Shown: positions 15,649 through 24,529 of the stretch, in pieces
How positions within the stretch are numbered: the first letter of the stretch is position 1
Layout: each line of letters begins with the position of its first letter
NCBI RefSeq assembly: GCF_002803845.1
Contig: NZ_CP024985.1
Location: 6,645,501 to 6,709,500 of the forward strand
From: Streptomyces lavendulae subsp. lavendulae
Lineage (GTDB): Bacteria; Actinomycetota; Actinomycetes; Streptomycetales; Streptomycetaceae
Length of the DNA stretch: 64,000 bases
Direction of reading: 5' to 3'
The notes under the pieces: generated by a model
The model's database searches: none
Seen by the model: only the letters and a program-made list of their open reading frames with translations
What the model was told of the DNA's origin: nothing
Made by a program: the position numbers and the translations under genes

Positions 15649-17853
15649 TTATGTCAACTGGTTTCCCTTCTCGGCCTGTTCGCGCACCTTGTCCGCGAGG
15701 TGGGGCGGCATCGGCTCGTGGCGGGCGTAGGCGCGGCTGAACCGGCCCGTGCCGTGCGACACGGAGCGCAGCTCGACGGCGTACCGGCCGATCTCGATCT
15801 CCGGGATCTCGGCCCGCACCCGGGTGCGGCCCGCCCCGGCCTGCTCGGTGCCCACCACGCGGCCCCGGCGGCCCGCGAGGTCGCTCATGACCGGGCCGAC
15901 GTAGGCGTCGGGGACCTGTACGTCCAGTTCCGCGACGGGTTCCAGGAGGTGGATGGGGGTGTCGGCGGCGGCCTCCCGCAGGGCGAGGGCGCCGGCGGTC
16001 TGGAAGGCGGCGTCGGAGGAGTCCACCGAGTGCGCCTTGCCGTCGCGCAGGATGATCCGTACGTCGACCAGCGGATAGCCGGCCGCGATGCCCCGGGCGG
16101 CCTGGGCCCGTACGCCCTTCTCCACGGACGGGATGAACTGGCGGGGCACGGCGCCGCCGACCACCTTGTCGACGAACTCGATGCCGCTGCCCGGCGGGAG
16201 GGGCTCGACCTCGATCTCGCAGATGGCGAACTGGCCGTGGCCGCCGGACTGCTTGACGTGCCGGCCGCGGCCGGTGGCCTTCGCGCCGAAGGTCTCGCGC
16301 AGGCTGACCTTGTGCGGGACGGGGTCGACCTGGACCCCGTAGCGGGTCCGCAGCCGCTCCAGGGCGACGTCCTGGTGGGCCTCGCCCAGCGACCACAGGA
16401 CCAGCTGGTGGGTGTGCGGGTTCTGCTCCAGCCGCATCGTGGGGTCCTCGGCGACGAGCCGGGCCAGGCCCTGGGAGAGCTTGTCGTCGTCGGCCTTGCT
16501 GTGGGCCTCGATGGCGAGGGGGAGCAGCGGGTCCGGCATCGCCCAGGGCTCCATCAGGAGGGGGGAGTCCTTGGCGGAGAGGGTGTCGCCGGTCTCGGCG
16601 CGGGTGAGTTTGGCCACGCAGGCGAGGTCGCCCGCGATGCAGGTGCCGAGGGTGCGCTGCTGTTTGCCGAAGGGGGAGGTGAGGGCGCCGACGCGTTCGT
16701 CGACGTCGTGGTCCTCGTGCCCCCGGTCGGCCAGCCCGTGACCGCTGACGTGCACGGTCTCCTCGGGGCGCAGGGTGCCGGAGAAGACGCGGACCAGGGA
16801 GACGCGGCCCACGTAGGGATCGGAGGAGGTCTTGACGACCTCGGCGAGGAGCGGGCCGGCCGGATCGCAGGTGACGGCGGGGCGCGGGGAGCCGTCCGGG
16901 GCGGTGACGGTGACGGGGGCGCGTTCCTCGGGGGTGGGGAAGCCGCCGGTGATCAGTTCGAGGAGTTCGACCGTGCCCAGGCCCTGACGGGCGCCGTCGG
17001 CGGCGGGGGCGGCCATCAGGACGGGGTGGAAGGTGCCCCGGGCGACGGCCCGCTCCAGGTCGTCGATCAGGGTCTTGACGTCGATGTCCTCGCCGCCGAG
17101 GTAGCGGTCCATGAGGCTCTCGTCCTCGCTCTCGGCGATGATCCCCTCGATCAGCCGGGAGCGGGCGCCGTCGATCAGCGCGAGCTCGGCGGGATCGGGG
17201 TCGCGCTCGGCGCGTTCGCCGGAGGAGTAGTCGTACACCCGCCGGGAGAGCAGGCCGATCAGGCCGGTGACCGGGGCGTGGCCGTCGGGTCCGCGGGCTC
17301 CGTACAGCGGCAGGTAGAGCGGGACGACGGCGTCTGGGTCCTCGGCTCCGAAGGCCTCGCCGCAGGCGGCGGCCGTCTCCGAGTAATCGGAGCGGGCTGC
17401 CTCCACATGGGTGACGACGATGGCGCGGGGCATGCCGACCGCCTCGCACTCCTCCCAGACCATGCGGGTGGCCCCGTCGATCCCGTCGGCGGCCGAGACG
17501 ACGAAGAGGGCCGCGTCCGCCGCGCGCAGACCGGCCCTGAGTTCGCCGACGAAATCGGCGTATCCGGGGGTGTCCAGGATGTTGATCTTGATGCCGGCCC
17601 ATTCGACGGGGACCAGGGAGAGCTGGACGGAGCGCTGGCGGCGGTGCTCGATCTCGTCGTAGTCCGAGACCGTGCCCCCGTCCTCGACCCGTCCGGCCCG
17701 GTTCACGGCCCCCGCGGTCAGGGCCAGGGCCTCGACGAGGGTGGTCTTCCCGGCGCCGCTGTGGCCGACCAGCACGACGTTGCGTACGGACGAGGGGCGG
17801 TCGGCCGTCAGTGCCCTGCCGGCGGCTCCGGCTTGGTGTGATGTGGCTCCCAT
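15649..17853 (-). CDS. EF-G-like translational GTPase (EF-G2 type)
   Basis: A 734-residue protein with the five-domain plan of elongation factor G: G1 GHSGAGKT, G3 DTPGYADF, domain II, then domains III-V (LPPGSGIEFVDKVVGGAVP, SHGTGRFSRAYARHEPM). It belongs to the actinobacterial EF-G2 group (mycobacterial FusA2-like), distinct from the essential fusA in the ribosomal protein operon. The switch I region lacks the classic RGITI and reads QRSVQLSL. The G4 element, normally NKxD, reads THVE. The ATG at 17851-17853 follows AGGAGG. Its role is unknown in the EF-G2 group; it may lack normal translocase activity. Confidence 0.88.
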   Translation of the reverse strand: MGATSHQAGAAGRALTADRPSSVRNVVLVGHSGAGKTTLVEALALTAGAVNRAGRVEDGGTVSDYDEIEHRRQRSVQLSLVPVEWAGIKINILDTPGYADFVGELRAGLRAADAALFVVSAADGIDGATRMVWEECEAVGMPRAIVVTHVEAARSDYSETAAACGEAFGAEDPDAVVPLYLPLYGARGPDGHAPVTGLIGLLSRRVYDYSSGERAERDPDPAELALIDGARSRLIEGIIAESEDESLMDRYLGGEDIDVKTLIDDLERAVARGTFHPVLMAAPAADGARQGLGTVELLELITGGFPTPEERAPVTVTAPDGSPRPAVTCDPAGPLLAEVVKTSSDPYVGRVSLVRVFSGTLRPEETVHVSGHGLADRGHEDHDVDERVGALTSPFGKQQRTLGTCIAGDLACVAKLTRAETGDTLSAKDSPLLMEPWAMPDPLLPLAIEAHSKADDDKLSQGLARLVAEDPTMRLEQNPHTHQLVLWSLGEAHQDVALERLRTRYGVQVDPVPHKVSLRETFGAKATGRGRHVKQSGGHGQFAICEIEVEPLPPGSGIEFVDKVVGGAVPRQFIPSVEKGVRAQAARGIAAGYPLVDVRIILRDGKAHSVDSSDAAFQTAGALALREAAADTPIHLLEPVAELDVQVPDAYVGPVMSDLAGRRGRVVGTEQAGAGRTRVRAEIPEIEIGRYAVELRSVSHGTGRFSRAYARHEPMPPHLADKVREQAEKGNQLT

Positions 17854-18095
17854 GCTGCTCGTGCCTCCTGGTGTCGCGGTGAGGAGGGTGATCGGGGTCC
17901 TTCGAGCTTTGCACCGGTGTCACACTGCGTCCATACGTCGTACCGGCGGCCGTCCGGAGCGTGACGGTGGCACGGCGGCCGGATTGCGCGGCGCGAACCG
18001 GTGGGTGCGCGGCGTGACGGGCCCGGGGCGCTGGCTACGATGGGCCAGCCGGTGGCCGATGTGGCCGCGCGGCCCAGCGACCCTCCGGGAAGGCC

Positions 18096-18764
18096 ATGCT
18101 GAACAAGTACGCGCGTGCATTCTTCACGCGTGTTCTCACGCCGTTCGCCGCGTTTCTCCTCCGTCGGGGGGTGAGCCCGGACGCGGTCACCCTCATCGGC
18201 ACCGCCGGAGTGGTGGCCGGAGCGCTGGTCTTCTTCCCCCGGGGCGAGTTCTTCTGGGGCACGATCACCATCACCCTCTTCGTGTTCTCCGACCTGGTGG
18301 ACGGGAACATGGCCCGCCAGGCCGGGGTCTCCAGCCGGTGGGGCGCCTTCCTCGACTCCACCCTCGACCGGGTGGCCGACGCGGCGATCTTCGGCGGCCT
18401 CGCGCTCTGGTACGCGGGCCACGGGAACGACAACGCGCTGTGCGCCGTGGCGATCTTCTGCCTGGCCAGCGGCCAGGTGGTCTCGTACACGAAGGCCCGG
18501 GGCGAGTCGATCGGGCTTCCGGTCGCCGTCAACGGGCTCATCGAACGCGCCGAGCGACTGGTGATCTCCCTGGTCGCGGCCGGCCTGTCCGGGCTCCAGA
18601 CCTTCGGCGCCCCCTCCTGGATCGGCGTGCTGCTGCCGATCGCCCTGTGGGTCGTGGCGGCCGGCTCGCTCGTCACCCTGATCCAGCGGGTGGTCACCGT
18701 ACGCCGAGAGGCCGCCGAGGCGGACGCCGCGGCGGCGGCCGGGTCCGAGGGCGGTACGGCCTGA
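18096..18764 (+). CDS. pgsA: Phosphatidylinositol phosphate synthase (CDP-alcohol phosphatidyltransferase)
   Basis: Makes phosphatidylinositol phosphate from CDP-diacylglycerol and inositol phosphate, the first lipid step toward phosphatidylinositol mannosides. The 222-residue membrane protein has the CDP-alcohol signature D66-x2-D69-G-x2-A-R-x8-G-x3-D87-x3-D91 (DLVDGNMAR ... GAFLDSTLD) and about six hydrophobic helices. It heads a tightly coupled set with the acyltransferase and pimA, in the same order as in mycobacteria, which supports the inositol lipid role over phosphatidylglycerol synthesis. A TACGAT -10-like site lies at about 18035. Confidence 0.93.
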   Translation: MLNKYARAFFTRVLTPFAAFLLRRGVSPDAVTLIGTAGVVAGALVFFPRGEFFWGTITITLFVFSDLVDGNMARQAGVSSRWGAFLDSTLDRVADAAIFGGLALWYAGHGNDNALCAVAIFCLASGQVVSYTKARGESIGLPVAVNGLIERAERLVISLVAAGLSGLQTFGAPSWIGVLLPIALWVVAAGSLVTLIQRVVTVRREAAEADAAAAAGSEGGTA

Positions 18765-19666
18765 TGGGCAAGGCACAGGACAAGCTCGTCGACGGCCTCT
18801 ACGGGCTCGGCTGGGCCGGCGTCAAGAAGCTCCCCGAACCGGCCGCGGTGGCCCTCGGCCGCAAGATCGCCGACGTGGCCTGGAAACGGCGCGGCAAGAG
18901 CGTGCTGCGCCTGGAGTCGAACCTGGCCCGGGTGGTGCCGGACGCGACCCCCGAGCGGCTGCGCGAGCTCTCGCACGCCGGCATGCGCTCGTACATGCGC
19001 TACTGGATGGAATCCTTCCGGCTGCCGACGATGGATCCGCGGCGGTTCAGCACGGACGTCCGCTTCCAGGACGAGAACCTCCTGCGCGAGGCCCTCGCCA
19101 CCGGGCGCGGGGTGATCGTGGCCCTGCCGCACCTGGCCAACTGGGACCTCGCGGGGGCCTGGGCCATCGGCCACATCGGGACCCCGTTCACCACGGTCGC
19201 CGAGCGGCTCAAGCCCGAGTCGCTCTACGACCGCTTCGTGGCCTACCGCGAGAGCCTGGGCATGGAGGTCCTGCCGCACAGCGGCGGCGCCGCCTTCGGC
19301 ACCCTGGCCCGGCGGCTGCGCTCCGGCGGCATGGTCTGCCTGGTCGCGGACCGGGACCTGTCGGCCTCGGGGGTCGAGGTGGACTTCTTCGGCGCCAAGG
19401 CCCGGATGCCTGCGGGGCCGGCCCTGCTGGCCCAGCAGACCGGCGCCGTCCTGCTCCCGGCGACCCTGCACTACGGCGACACCCCGGTGATGTACGGCCG
19501 GATCCACCCCGAGGTGGAGGTGCCCGGTACGGGTACGCGCACCGAGAAGACCGCGGCCATGACCCAGGCACTGGCGGACGCCTTCGCCTGGGGCATCGCC
19601 GCCCACCCGCAGGACTGGCACATGCTGCAGCGCTTGTGGCTCGACGACCTGGAGGAGCGCCCGTAG
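18764..19666 (+). CDS. Phosphatidylinositol mannoside acyltransferase
   Basis: A 300-residue LpxL/HtrB-family acyltransferase that should acylate the mannose of phosphatidylinositol monomannoside (PatA role in mycobacteria). The catalytic HX4D motif is H123-LANW-D128 (PHLANWDLAG), and the family RDLSASGVEVDFFG and PAGPALLA stretches are present. The ATG overlaps the pgsA stop by one base, and its own stop overlaps the pimA GTG, so the three are translationally coupled. It acts at the inner face of the cytoplasmic membrane. Confidence 0.93.
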   Translation: MGKAQDKLVDGLYGLGWAGVKKLPEPAAVALGRKIADVAWKRRGKSVLRLESNLARVVPDATPERLRELSHAGMRSYMRYWMESFRLPTMDPRRFSTDVRFQDENLLREALATGRGVIVALPHLANWDLAGAWAIGHIGTPFTTVAERLKPESLYDRFVAYRESLGMEVLPHSGGAAFGTLARRLRSGGMVCLVADRDLSASGVEVDFFGAKARMPAGPALLAQQTGAVLLPATLHYGDTPVMYGRIHPEVEVPGTGTRTEKTAAMTQALADAFAWGIAAHPQDWHMLQRLWLDDLEERP

Positions 19667-20829
19667 TGAAGATCGGCATCGTGTGCCCGTACTCGTGGGA
19701 CGTGCCGGGCGGCGTCCAGTTCCACATCCGTGACCTGGCGGAGCACCTGATCCGCCTCGGCCACGAGGTGTCGGTCCTGGCGCCGGCCGACGACGAGACC
19801 CCGCTGCCCCCCTACGTGGTCTCGGCGGGACGGGCGGTGCCGGTGCCCTACAACGGGTCGGTCGCCCGGCTGAACTTCGGCTTTCTCTCGGCCGCCCGCG
19901 TGCGCCGCTGGCTGCACGACGGCGTCTTCGACGTGATCCACATCCACGAGCCCGCCTCGCCCTCCCTCGGGCTGCTGTCCTGCTGGGCCGCCCAGGGCCC
20001 GATCGTGGCCACCTTCCACACCTCCAACCCCCGCTCGCGGGCGATGATCGCCGCGTACCCGATCCTCCAGCCGGCGCTGGAGAAGATCAGCGCCCGGATC
20101 GCGGTGAGCGAGTACGCCCGGCGCACGCTGGTGGAACACCTCGGCGGGGACGCCGTGGTCATCCCCAACGGCGTCGACGTGGACTTCTTCGCCAAGGCCG
20201 ACCCGAACCCCGACTGGTCCGGTCACACCCTCGGCTTCATCGGCCGCATCGACGAACCCCGCAAGGGCCTGCCGGTGCTGATGGCCGCCTTCCCGGCCAT
20301 CGTCGAGCAGTGCCCGGACGTACGGCTGCTCGTCGCGGGCCGGGGCGACGAGGAGGAGGCCGTGGCCTCCCTCCCCGCGGAACTGCGCTCCCGGGTGGAG
20401 TTCCTCGGCATGGTCTCCGACGAGGACAAGGCGCGCCTGCTGCGCAGCGTGGACGTCTACGTGGCCCCCAACACCGGCGGCGAGAGCTTCGGGATCATCC
20501 TGGTCGAGGCCCTCTCCGCCGGGGCGGCCGTCCTGGCCTCGGACCTCGACGCCTTCGCCCAGGTACTGGACCAGGGCGCGGCGGGCGAGCTCTTCGCCAA
20601 CGAGGACGCGGGCTCACTGGCGACGGCCGCCGTCGCCCTCCTGCGCGACCCGGCCCGGCGCGCGGAGCTGAGCGCCCGCGGCTCGGCCCACGTACGGCGT
20701 TTCGACTGGTCGACGGTGGGCGCGGACATCCTGGCCGTCTACGAGACGGTCACCGACGGCGCGGCCGCGGTCGCCGCCGACGAACGCATCCCCCTCCGCA
20801 CCCGCCTCGGCTTCTCGCGGGACGGCTGA
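19666..20829 (+). CDS. pimA: Phosphatidylinositol mannosyltransferase PimA (GT4)
   Basis: Transfers mannose from GDP-mannose to phosphatidylinositol. The 387-residue GT-B enzyme begins VKIGIVCPYSWDVPGGVQ, with the N-terminal acceptor-side glycine loop, and carries the donor-side GRIDEPRKG and the E-x7-E motif at 273-281 (GGESFGIILVEA). The start is the GTG at 19666, overlapping the acyltransferase stop; an upstream in-frame ATG lies well inside the acyltransferase. It completes the pgsA-acyltransferase-pimA set. Confidence 0.95.
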   Translation: MKIGIVCPYSWDVPGGVQFHIRDLAEHLIRLGHEVSVLAPADDETPLPPYVVSAGRAVPVPYNGSVARLNFGFLSAARVRRWLHDGVFDVIHIHEPASPSLGLLSCWAAQGPIVATFHTSNPRSRAMIAAYPILQPALEKISARIAVSEYARRTLVEHLGGDAVVIPNGVDVDFFAKADPNPDWSGHTLGFIGRIDEPRKGLPVLMAAFPAIVEQCPDVRLLVAGRGDEEEAVASLPAELRSRVEFLGMVSDEDKARLLRSVDVYVAPNTGGESFGIILVEALSAGAAVLASDLDAFAQVLDQGAAGELFANEDAGSLATAAVALLRDPARRAELSARGSAHVRRFDWSTVGADILAVYETVTDGAAAVAADERIPLRTRLGFSRDG

Positions 20830-20851
20830 GCGCACGGCCCGCCGTAGCCGG

Positions 20852-20857
20852 TAATGT
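20852..20857 (+). promoter_or_regulatory. -10 element of the small membrane protein gene at 20866
   Basis: TAATGT followed by 8 bases and a GTG at 20866. The geometry suggests a leaderless transcript and argues for the GTG over the ATG at 20854, which lies inside the hexamer. Confidence 0.45.
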
Positions 20858-20865
20858 CGCGGCCC

Positions 20866-21408
20866 GTGATCGAAAACCTTGTCTGGATCGCGGTGGCGCT
20901 CGGCGTCGTCGGGGTCTACCTCAGCTGGACCGCCGGGCGGCTGGACCGGCTGCACACGCGTATGGACGCCGCCCGGGCCGCCCTCGACGCGCAGCTCGTG
21001 CGGCGCGCCTCCGTGGTGCTGGAGGTGGCCACCTCCGGGGCGCTGGACCCCGCCTCCTCGCTCGTGCTGTACGAGGCCGCCCACGCGGCCCGGCAGGCCG
21101 AGGAGGAGCAGCGGGAGGTCGCCGAGAGCGAGCTCAGCCAGGCGCTGCGCGCGGTGTTCGCCGACGCCGACCAGGTGGAGGTGCTCAAGGCGGCTCCCGG
21201 GGGAGAGGCGGCGGCCGAGGAGCTGGCGGCGGCCGTGCGCCGGGTGCCGATGGCGCGGCGGTTCCTCAACGACGCCGTACGGGCCGCCCGCGCGCTGCGC
21301 CGCCACCGCAAGGTGCGGTGGTTCAGACTGGCGGGACACGCCCCGTTCCCGCTCGCCTTCGAAATGGACGATGAGCCTCCGGTGGACCTGGCCGACCGCC
21401 CCGCATAG
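20866..21408 (+). CDS. LemA-like single-pass membrane protein
   Basis: A 180-residue protein with an N-terminal transmembrane helix (NLVWIAVALGVVGVYLSW) followed by a long helical, Ala/Glu-rich domain (LDRLHTRMDAARAALDAQLV), the layout of LemA-type proteins. The ending GHAPFPLAFEMDDEPP is specific. The GTG at 20866 was chosen because of the -10 position; the ATG at 20854 would add four residues. It lies between pimA and pdxS and may have its own promoter. Function is unknown. Confidence 0.7.
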   Translation: MIENLVWIAVALGVVGVYLSWTAGRLDRLHTRMDAARAALDAQLVRRASVVLEVATSGALDPASSLVLYEAAHAARQAEEEQREVAESELSQALRAVFADADQVEVLKAAPGGEAAAEELAAAVRRVPMARRFLNDAVRAARALRRHRKVRWFRLAGHAPFPLAFEMDDEPPVDLADRPA

Positions 21409-21544
21409 GCGCGGACGGGTCCGGCCAGTGCCGCGGGGGACAAGTCGAGGGGCCACCGGCTCCACATTGGCCCTTGCCGTGGACTGGTCCGTGGGGTTTT
21501 CTCAGCCCAGTAGTACCCGTCTTCCTTTCGAGTGAGGTCAACCC

Positions 21545-22462
21545 GTGAGCACGCTTCCCACCTCTTCCCAGTCCGCTGAGTCGGCCGTCGGCACCTCCCG
21601 CGTCAAGCGCGGCATGGCCGAGCAGCTCAAGGGCGGCGTGATCATGGACGTGGTCAACGCCGAGCAGGCGAAGATCGCCGAGGACGCCGGCGCCGTGGCC
21701 GTCATGGCCCTGGAGCGGGTCCCCGCCGACATCCGCAAGGACGGCGGCGTGGCCCGCATGTCCGACCCGAACATGATCGAAGAGATCATCGGGGCCGTCT
21801 CCATCCCGGTCATGGCCAAGTCCCGCATCGGCCACTTCGTCGAGGCCCAGGTGCTGCAGTCCCTCGGCGTCGACTACATCGACGAGTCCGAGGTCCTGAC
21901 CCCGGCCGACGAGGTCAACCACTCCGACAAGTGGGCCTTCACCACCCCCTTCGTCTGTGGCGCCACCAACCTGGGCGAGGCCCTGCGCCGCATCGCCGAG
22001 GGCGCGGCCATGATCCGTTCCAAGGGTGAGGCCGGCACCGGCAACGTCGTCGAGGCCGTCCGCCACCTGCGCCAGATCAAGAACGAGATCGCCCGCCTGC
22101 GCGGCTACGACAACAACGAGCTGTTCGCCGCCGCCAAGGAGCTGCGCGCCCCGTACGAGCTCGTCAAGGAAGTTGCCGAGCTCGGCAAGCTCCCGGTCGT
22201 GCTGTTCTCCGCCGGTGGCGTCGCCACCCCGGCCGACGCCGCGCTGATGCGCCAGCTCGGTGCCGAGGGCGTCTTCGTCGGCTCCGGCATCTTCAAGTCG
22301 GGCGACCCGGCCAAGCGCGCCGCCGCCATCGTGAAGGCCACCACCTTCTACGACGACCCGAAGGTCATCGCGGACGCCTCCCGCAACCTGGGCGAGGCCA
22401 TGGTCGGCATCAACTGCGACACCCTCCCCGAGGCCGAGCGCTACGCCAACCGCGGCTGGTAG
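21545..22462 (+). CDS. pdxS: Pyridoxal 5'-phosphate synthase subunit PdxS
   Basis: Condenses ribose 5-phosphate, glyceraldehyde 3-phosphate and ammonia into pyridoxal phosphate, in a dodecamer fed with ammonia by PdxT. The 305-residue TIM barrel shows MAEQLKGGVIMDVVNAEQAK, the lysine in MAKSRIGHFVEAQ that forms the substrate imine, and the phosphate loop FVGSGIFKSGDP. The GTG at 21545 follows a GTGAGGTCA ribosome binding site. pdxT starts 7 bases after its stop. Confidence 0.98.
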   Translation: MSTLPTSSQSAESAVGTSRVKRGMAEQLKGGVIMDVVNAEQAKIAEDAGAVAVMALERVPADIRKDGGVARMSDPNMIEEIIGAVSIPVMAKSRIGHFVEAQVLQSLGVDYIDESEVLTPADEVNHSDKWAFTTPFVCGATNLGEALRRIAEGAAMIRSKGEAGTGNVVEAVRHLRQIKNEIARLRGYDNNELFAAAKELRAPYELVKEVAELGKLPVVLFSAGGVATPADAALMRQLGAEGVFVGSGIFKSGDPAKRAAAIVKATTFYDDPKVIADASRNLGEAMVGINCDTLPEAERYANRGW

Positions 22463-22469
22463 TCCCGAC

Positions 22470-23063
22470 ATGACGAACACCCCCGTGATCGGTGTCCTGG
22501 CCCTCCAGGGCGACGTACGGGAGCACCTGATCGCCCTGGCCGCGGCGGACGCCGTGGCCAGGCCGGTCCGGCGTCCCGAGGAGCTCGCCGAGGTCGACGC
22601 CCTGGTGATCCCCGGCGGCGAGTCGACGACCATGTCGAAGCTCGCCGTGCTGTTCGGCATGCTGGAGCCGCTGCGCGAGCGCGTCCGGGCGGGCATGCCC
22701 GTCTACGGCACCTGCGCCGGCATGATCATGCTGGCCGACAAGCTGCTCGACGGCCGTGACGACCAGGAGACGCTCGGCGGCATCGACATGATCGTGCGCC
22801 GCAACGCCTTCGGCCGCCAGAACGAGTCCTTCGAAGCGAAGATCGACTTCGCCGGCATAGCCGGCGGCCCCGTCGAGGGCGTCTTCATCCGCGCCCCGTG
22901 GGTCGAGTCGGTAGGCGCCACCGCCGAGGTGCTCGCCACGTACGAGGGCCACACGGTCGCCGTGCGCCAGGGTAATGTCCTGGCGACCTCGTTCCACCCC
23001 GAACTGACCGGGGACGACCGGGTCCACGCGTACTTCGTCGACATGGTGCGCGCGGGGCTCTGA
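22470..23063 (+). CDS. pdxT: Pyridoxal 5'-phosphate synthase glutaminase PdxT
   Basis: Glutamine amidotransferase partner of PdxS. The 197-residue class I glutaminase has catalytic C82 in YGTCAGMI and H176/E178 in SFHPEL, plus the IPGGESTTM oxyanion region. It is co-transcribed with pdxS. Confidence 0.97.
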   Translation: MTNTPVIGVLALQGDVREHLIALAAADAVARPVRRPEELAEVDALVIPGGESTTMSKLAVLFGMLEPLRERVRAGMPVYGTCAGMIMLADKLLDGRDDQETLGGIDMIVRRNAFGRQNESFEAKIDFAGIAGGPVEGVFIRAPWVESVGATAEVLATYEGHTVAVRQGNVLATSFHPELTGDDRVHAYFVDMVRAGL

Positions 23064-23120
23064 CCGGCTCCCGGTAGGATCGGGGACGAACACTGTTGGT
23101 TACGCGAAGGAGACAGGCGG

Positions 23121-23873
23121 ATGTCCGGCCACTCTAAATGGGCTACGACGAAGCACAAGAAGGCCGTGATCGATGCCAAGCGCGGCAAGCTCTTCGCGAA
23201 GCTGATCAAGAACATCGAGGTCGCGGCCCGTATGGGCGGTGCCGACATCGACGGCAACCCGACGCTCTACGACGCCGTCCAGAAGGCCAAGAAGAGCTCG
23301 GTCCCGAACAAGAACATCGACTCCGCGGTCAAGCGCGGCGGCGGCCTTGAGGCCGGCGGCGCCGACTACGAGACGATCATGTACGAAGGCTACGGCCCGA
23401 ACGGTGTCGCGGTGCTCATCGAGTGCCTCACCGACAACCGCAACCGCGCCGCCTCCGACGTCCGCGTCGCCATGACCCGCAACGGCGGCTCCATGGCGGA
23501 CCCGGGCTCGGTCTCGTACCTGTTCAACCGCAAGGGTGTCGTCCTGCTGCCCAAGGGCGAGCTCTCCGAGGACGACGTCCTGGAGACCGTCCTGGAGGCC
23601 GGCGCCGAGGAGGTCAACGACCTCGGCGACCAGTTCGAGATCATCAGCGAGGCCACCGACATGGTCGCGGTCCGCACGGCGCTCCAGGAGGCCGGCATCG
23701 ACTACGACTCGGCCGACTCCAGCTTCGTCCCGACCATGCAGGTCGAACTCGACGAAGAGGGCGCCCGCAAGATCTTCAAGCTGATCGACGCGCTGGAGGA
23801 CAGCGACGACGTGCAGAACGTCTTCGCCAACTTCGACGTCTCGGACGAGGTCATGGAGAAGGTCGACGCCTGA
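23121..23873 (+). CDS. YebC/PmpR-family regulatory or translation factor
   Basis: A 250-residue YebC-family protein beginning MSGHSKWATTKHKKAVIDAK, the family hallmark. Older work calls members transcription factors (including for ruvC); newer work links YebC to translation through proline stretches at the ribosome. An AAGGAGA ribosome binding site precedes the ATG, and a TAGGAT -10-like site lies at about 23076. It sits just before ruvCAB, as in many bacteria, but a strong terminator separates them. Confidence 0.95.
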   Translation: MSGHSKWATTKHKKAVIDAKRGKLFAKLIKNIEVAARMGGADIDGNPTLYDAVQKAKKSSVPNKNIDSAVKRGGGLEAGGADYETIMYEGYGPNGVAVLIECLTDNRNRAASDVRVAMTRNGGSMADPGSVSYLFNRKGVVLLPKGELSEDDVLETVLEAGAEEVNDLGDQFEIISEATDMVAVRTALQEAGIDYDSADSSFVPTMQVELDEEGARKIFKLIDALEDSDDVQNVFANFDVSDEVMEKVDA

Positions 23874-23895
23874 GTCGGTCGACGGTTGCTGTTTT

Positions 23896-23932
23896 CGGCG
23901 GGCCGGCAGGGACACACCCTGCCGGCCCGCCG
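23896..23932 (+). terminator. Terminator after the yebC-type gene
   Basis: A perfect 16-bp stem (23896-23911 with 23917-23932, loop ACACA), 23 bases after the stop. Confidence 0.85.
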
Positions 23933-23995
23933 CTCTGTCAGTACCACCCGATAGCCTGCGAGGACGGACGGGCCATCGAAGGACGGGGGGGCGCG

Positions 23996-24529
23996 GTGCG
24001 CGTACTGGGTGTGGACCCGGGCCTGACGCGGTGTGGTGTCGGGGTGGTCGAGGGTGTCGCCGGGCGGCCGCTGACCATGCTCGGCGTCGGCGTCGTGCGC
24101 ACGCCCGCGGACGCCGAGCTGGGGGACCGGCTCGTCGCCGTCGAGCAGGGCATCGAGGAGTGGCTCGACACGTACCGGCCCGAGGTCGTCGCCGTGGAGC
24201 GGGTCTTCAGCCAGCACAACGTCAGCACCGTCATGGGCACCGCCCAGGCCAGCGCCGTCGCCATGCTCTGCGCGGCCCGCCGCGGGATACCGGTCGCCCT
24301 GCACACCCCCAGCGAGGTCAAGGCCGCCGTCACCGGTACCGGCCGGGCTGACAAGGCGCAGGTCGGGGCCATGGTGACCCGGCTGCTGCGGCTCGCCGCC
24401 CCGCCGAAACCGGCCGACGCCGCCGACGCCCTCGCCCTCGCCATCTGCCACATCTGGCGGGCCCCCGCCCAGAACCGACTCCAGCAGGCGGCCGCGCTGC
24501 ACGCCGCCTCGAAAGGCCGTACCCGATGA
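23996..24529 (+). CDS. ruvC: Holliday junction resolvase RuvC
   Basis: Cuts Holliday junctions symmetrically during recombination. The 177-residue protein keeps the four acidic metal ligands: D7 (GVDPGLTRCG), E68 (VERVF), D141 and D144 (DAADALA). The GTG at 23996 follows a G-rich stretch; the frame is open far upstream but only this start gives the conserved N terminus. Its stop overlaps the ruvA ATG (ATGA). Confidence 0.97.
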   Translation: MRVLGVDPGLTRCGVGVVEGVAGRPLTMLGVGVVRTPADAELGDRLVAVEQGIEEWLDTYRPEVVAVERVFSQHNVSTVMGTAQASAVAMLCAARRGIPVALHTPSEVKAAVTGTGRADKAQVGAMVTRLLRLAAPPKPADAADALALAICHIWRAPAQNRLQQAAALHAASKGRTR

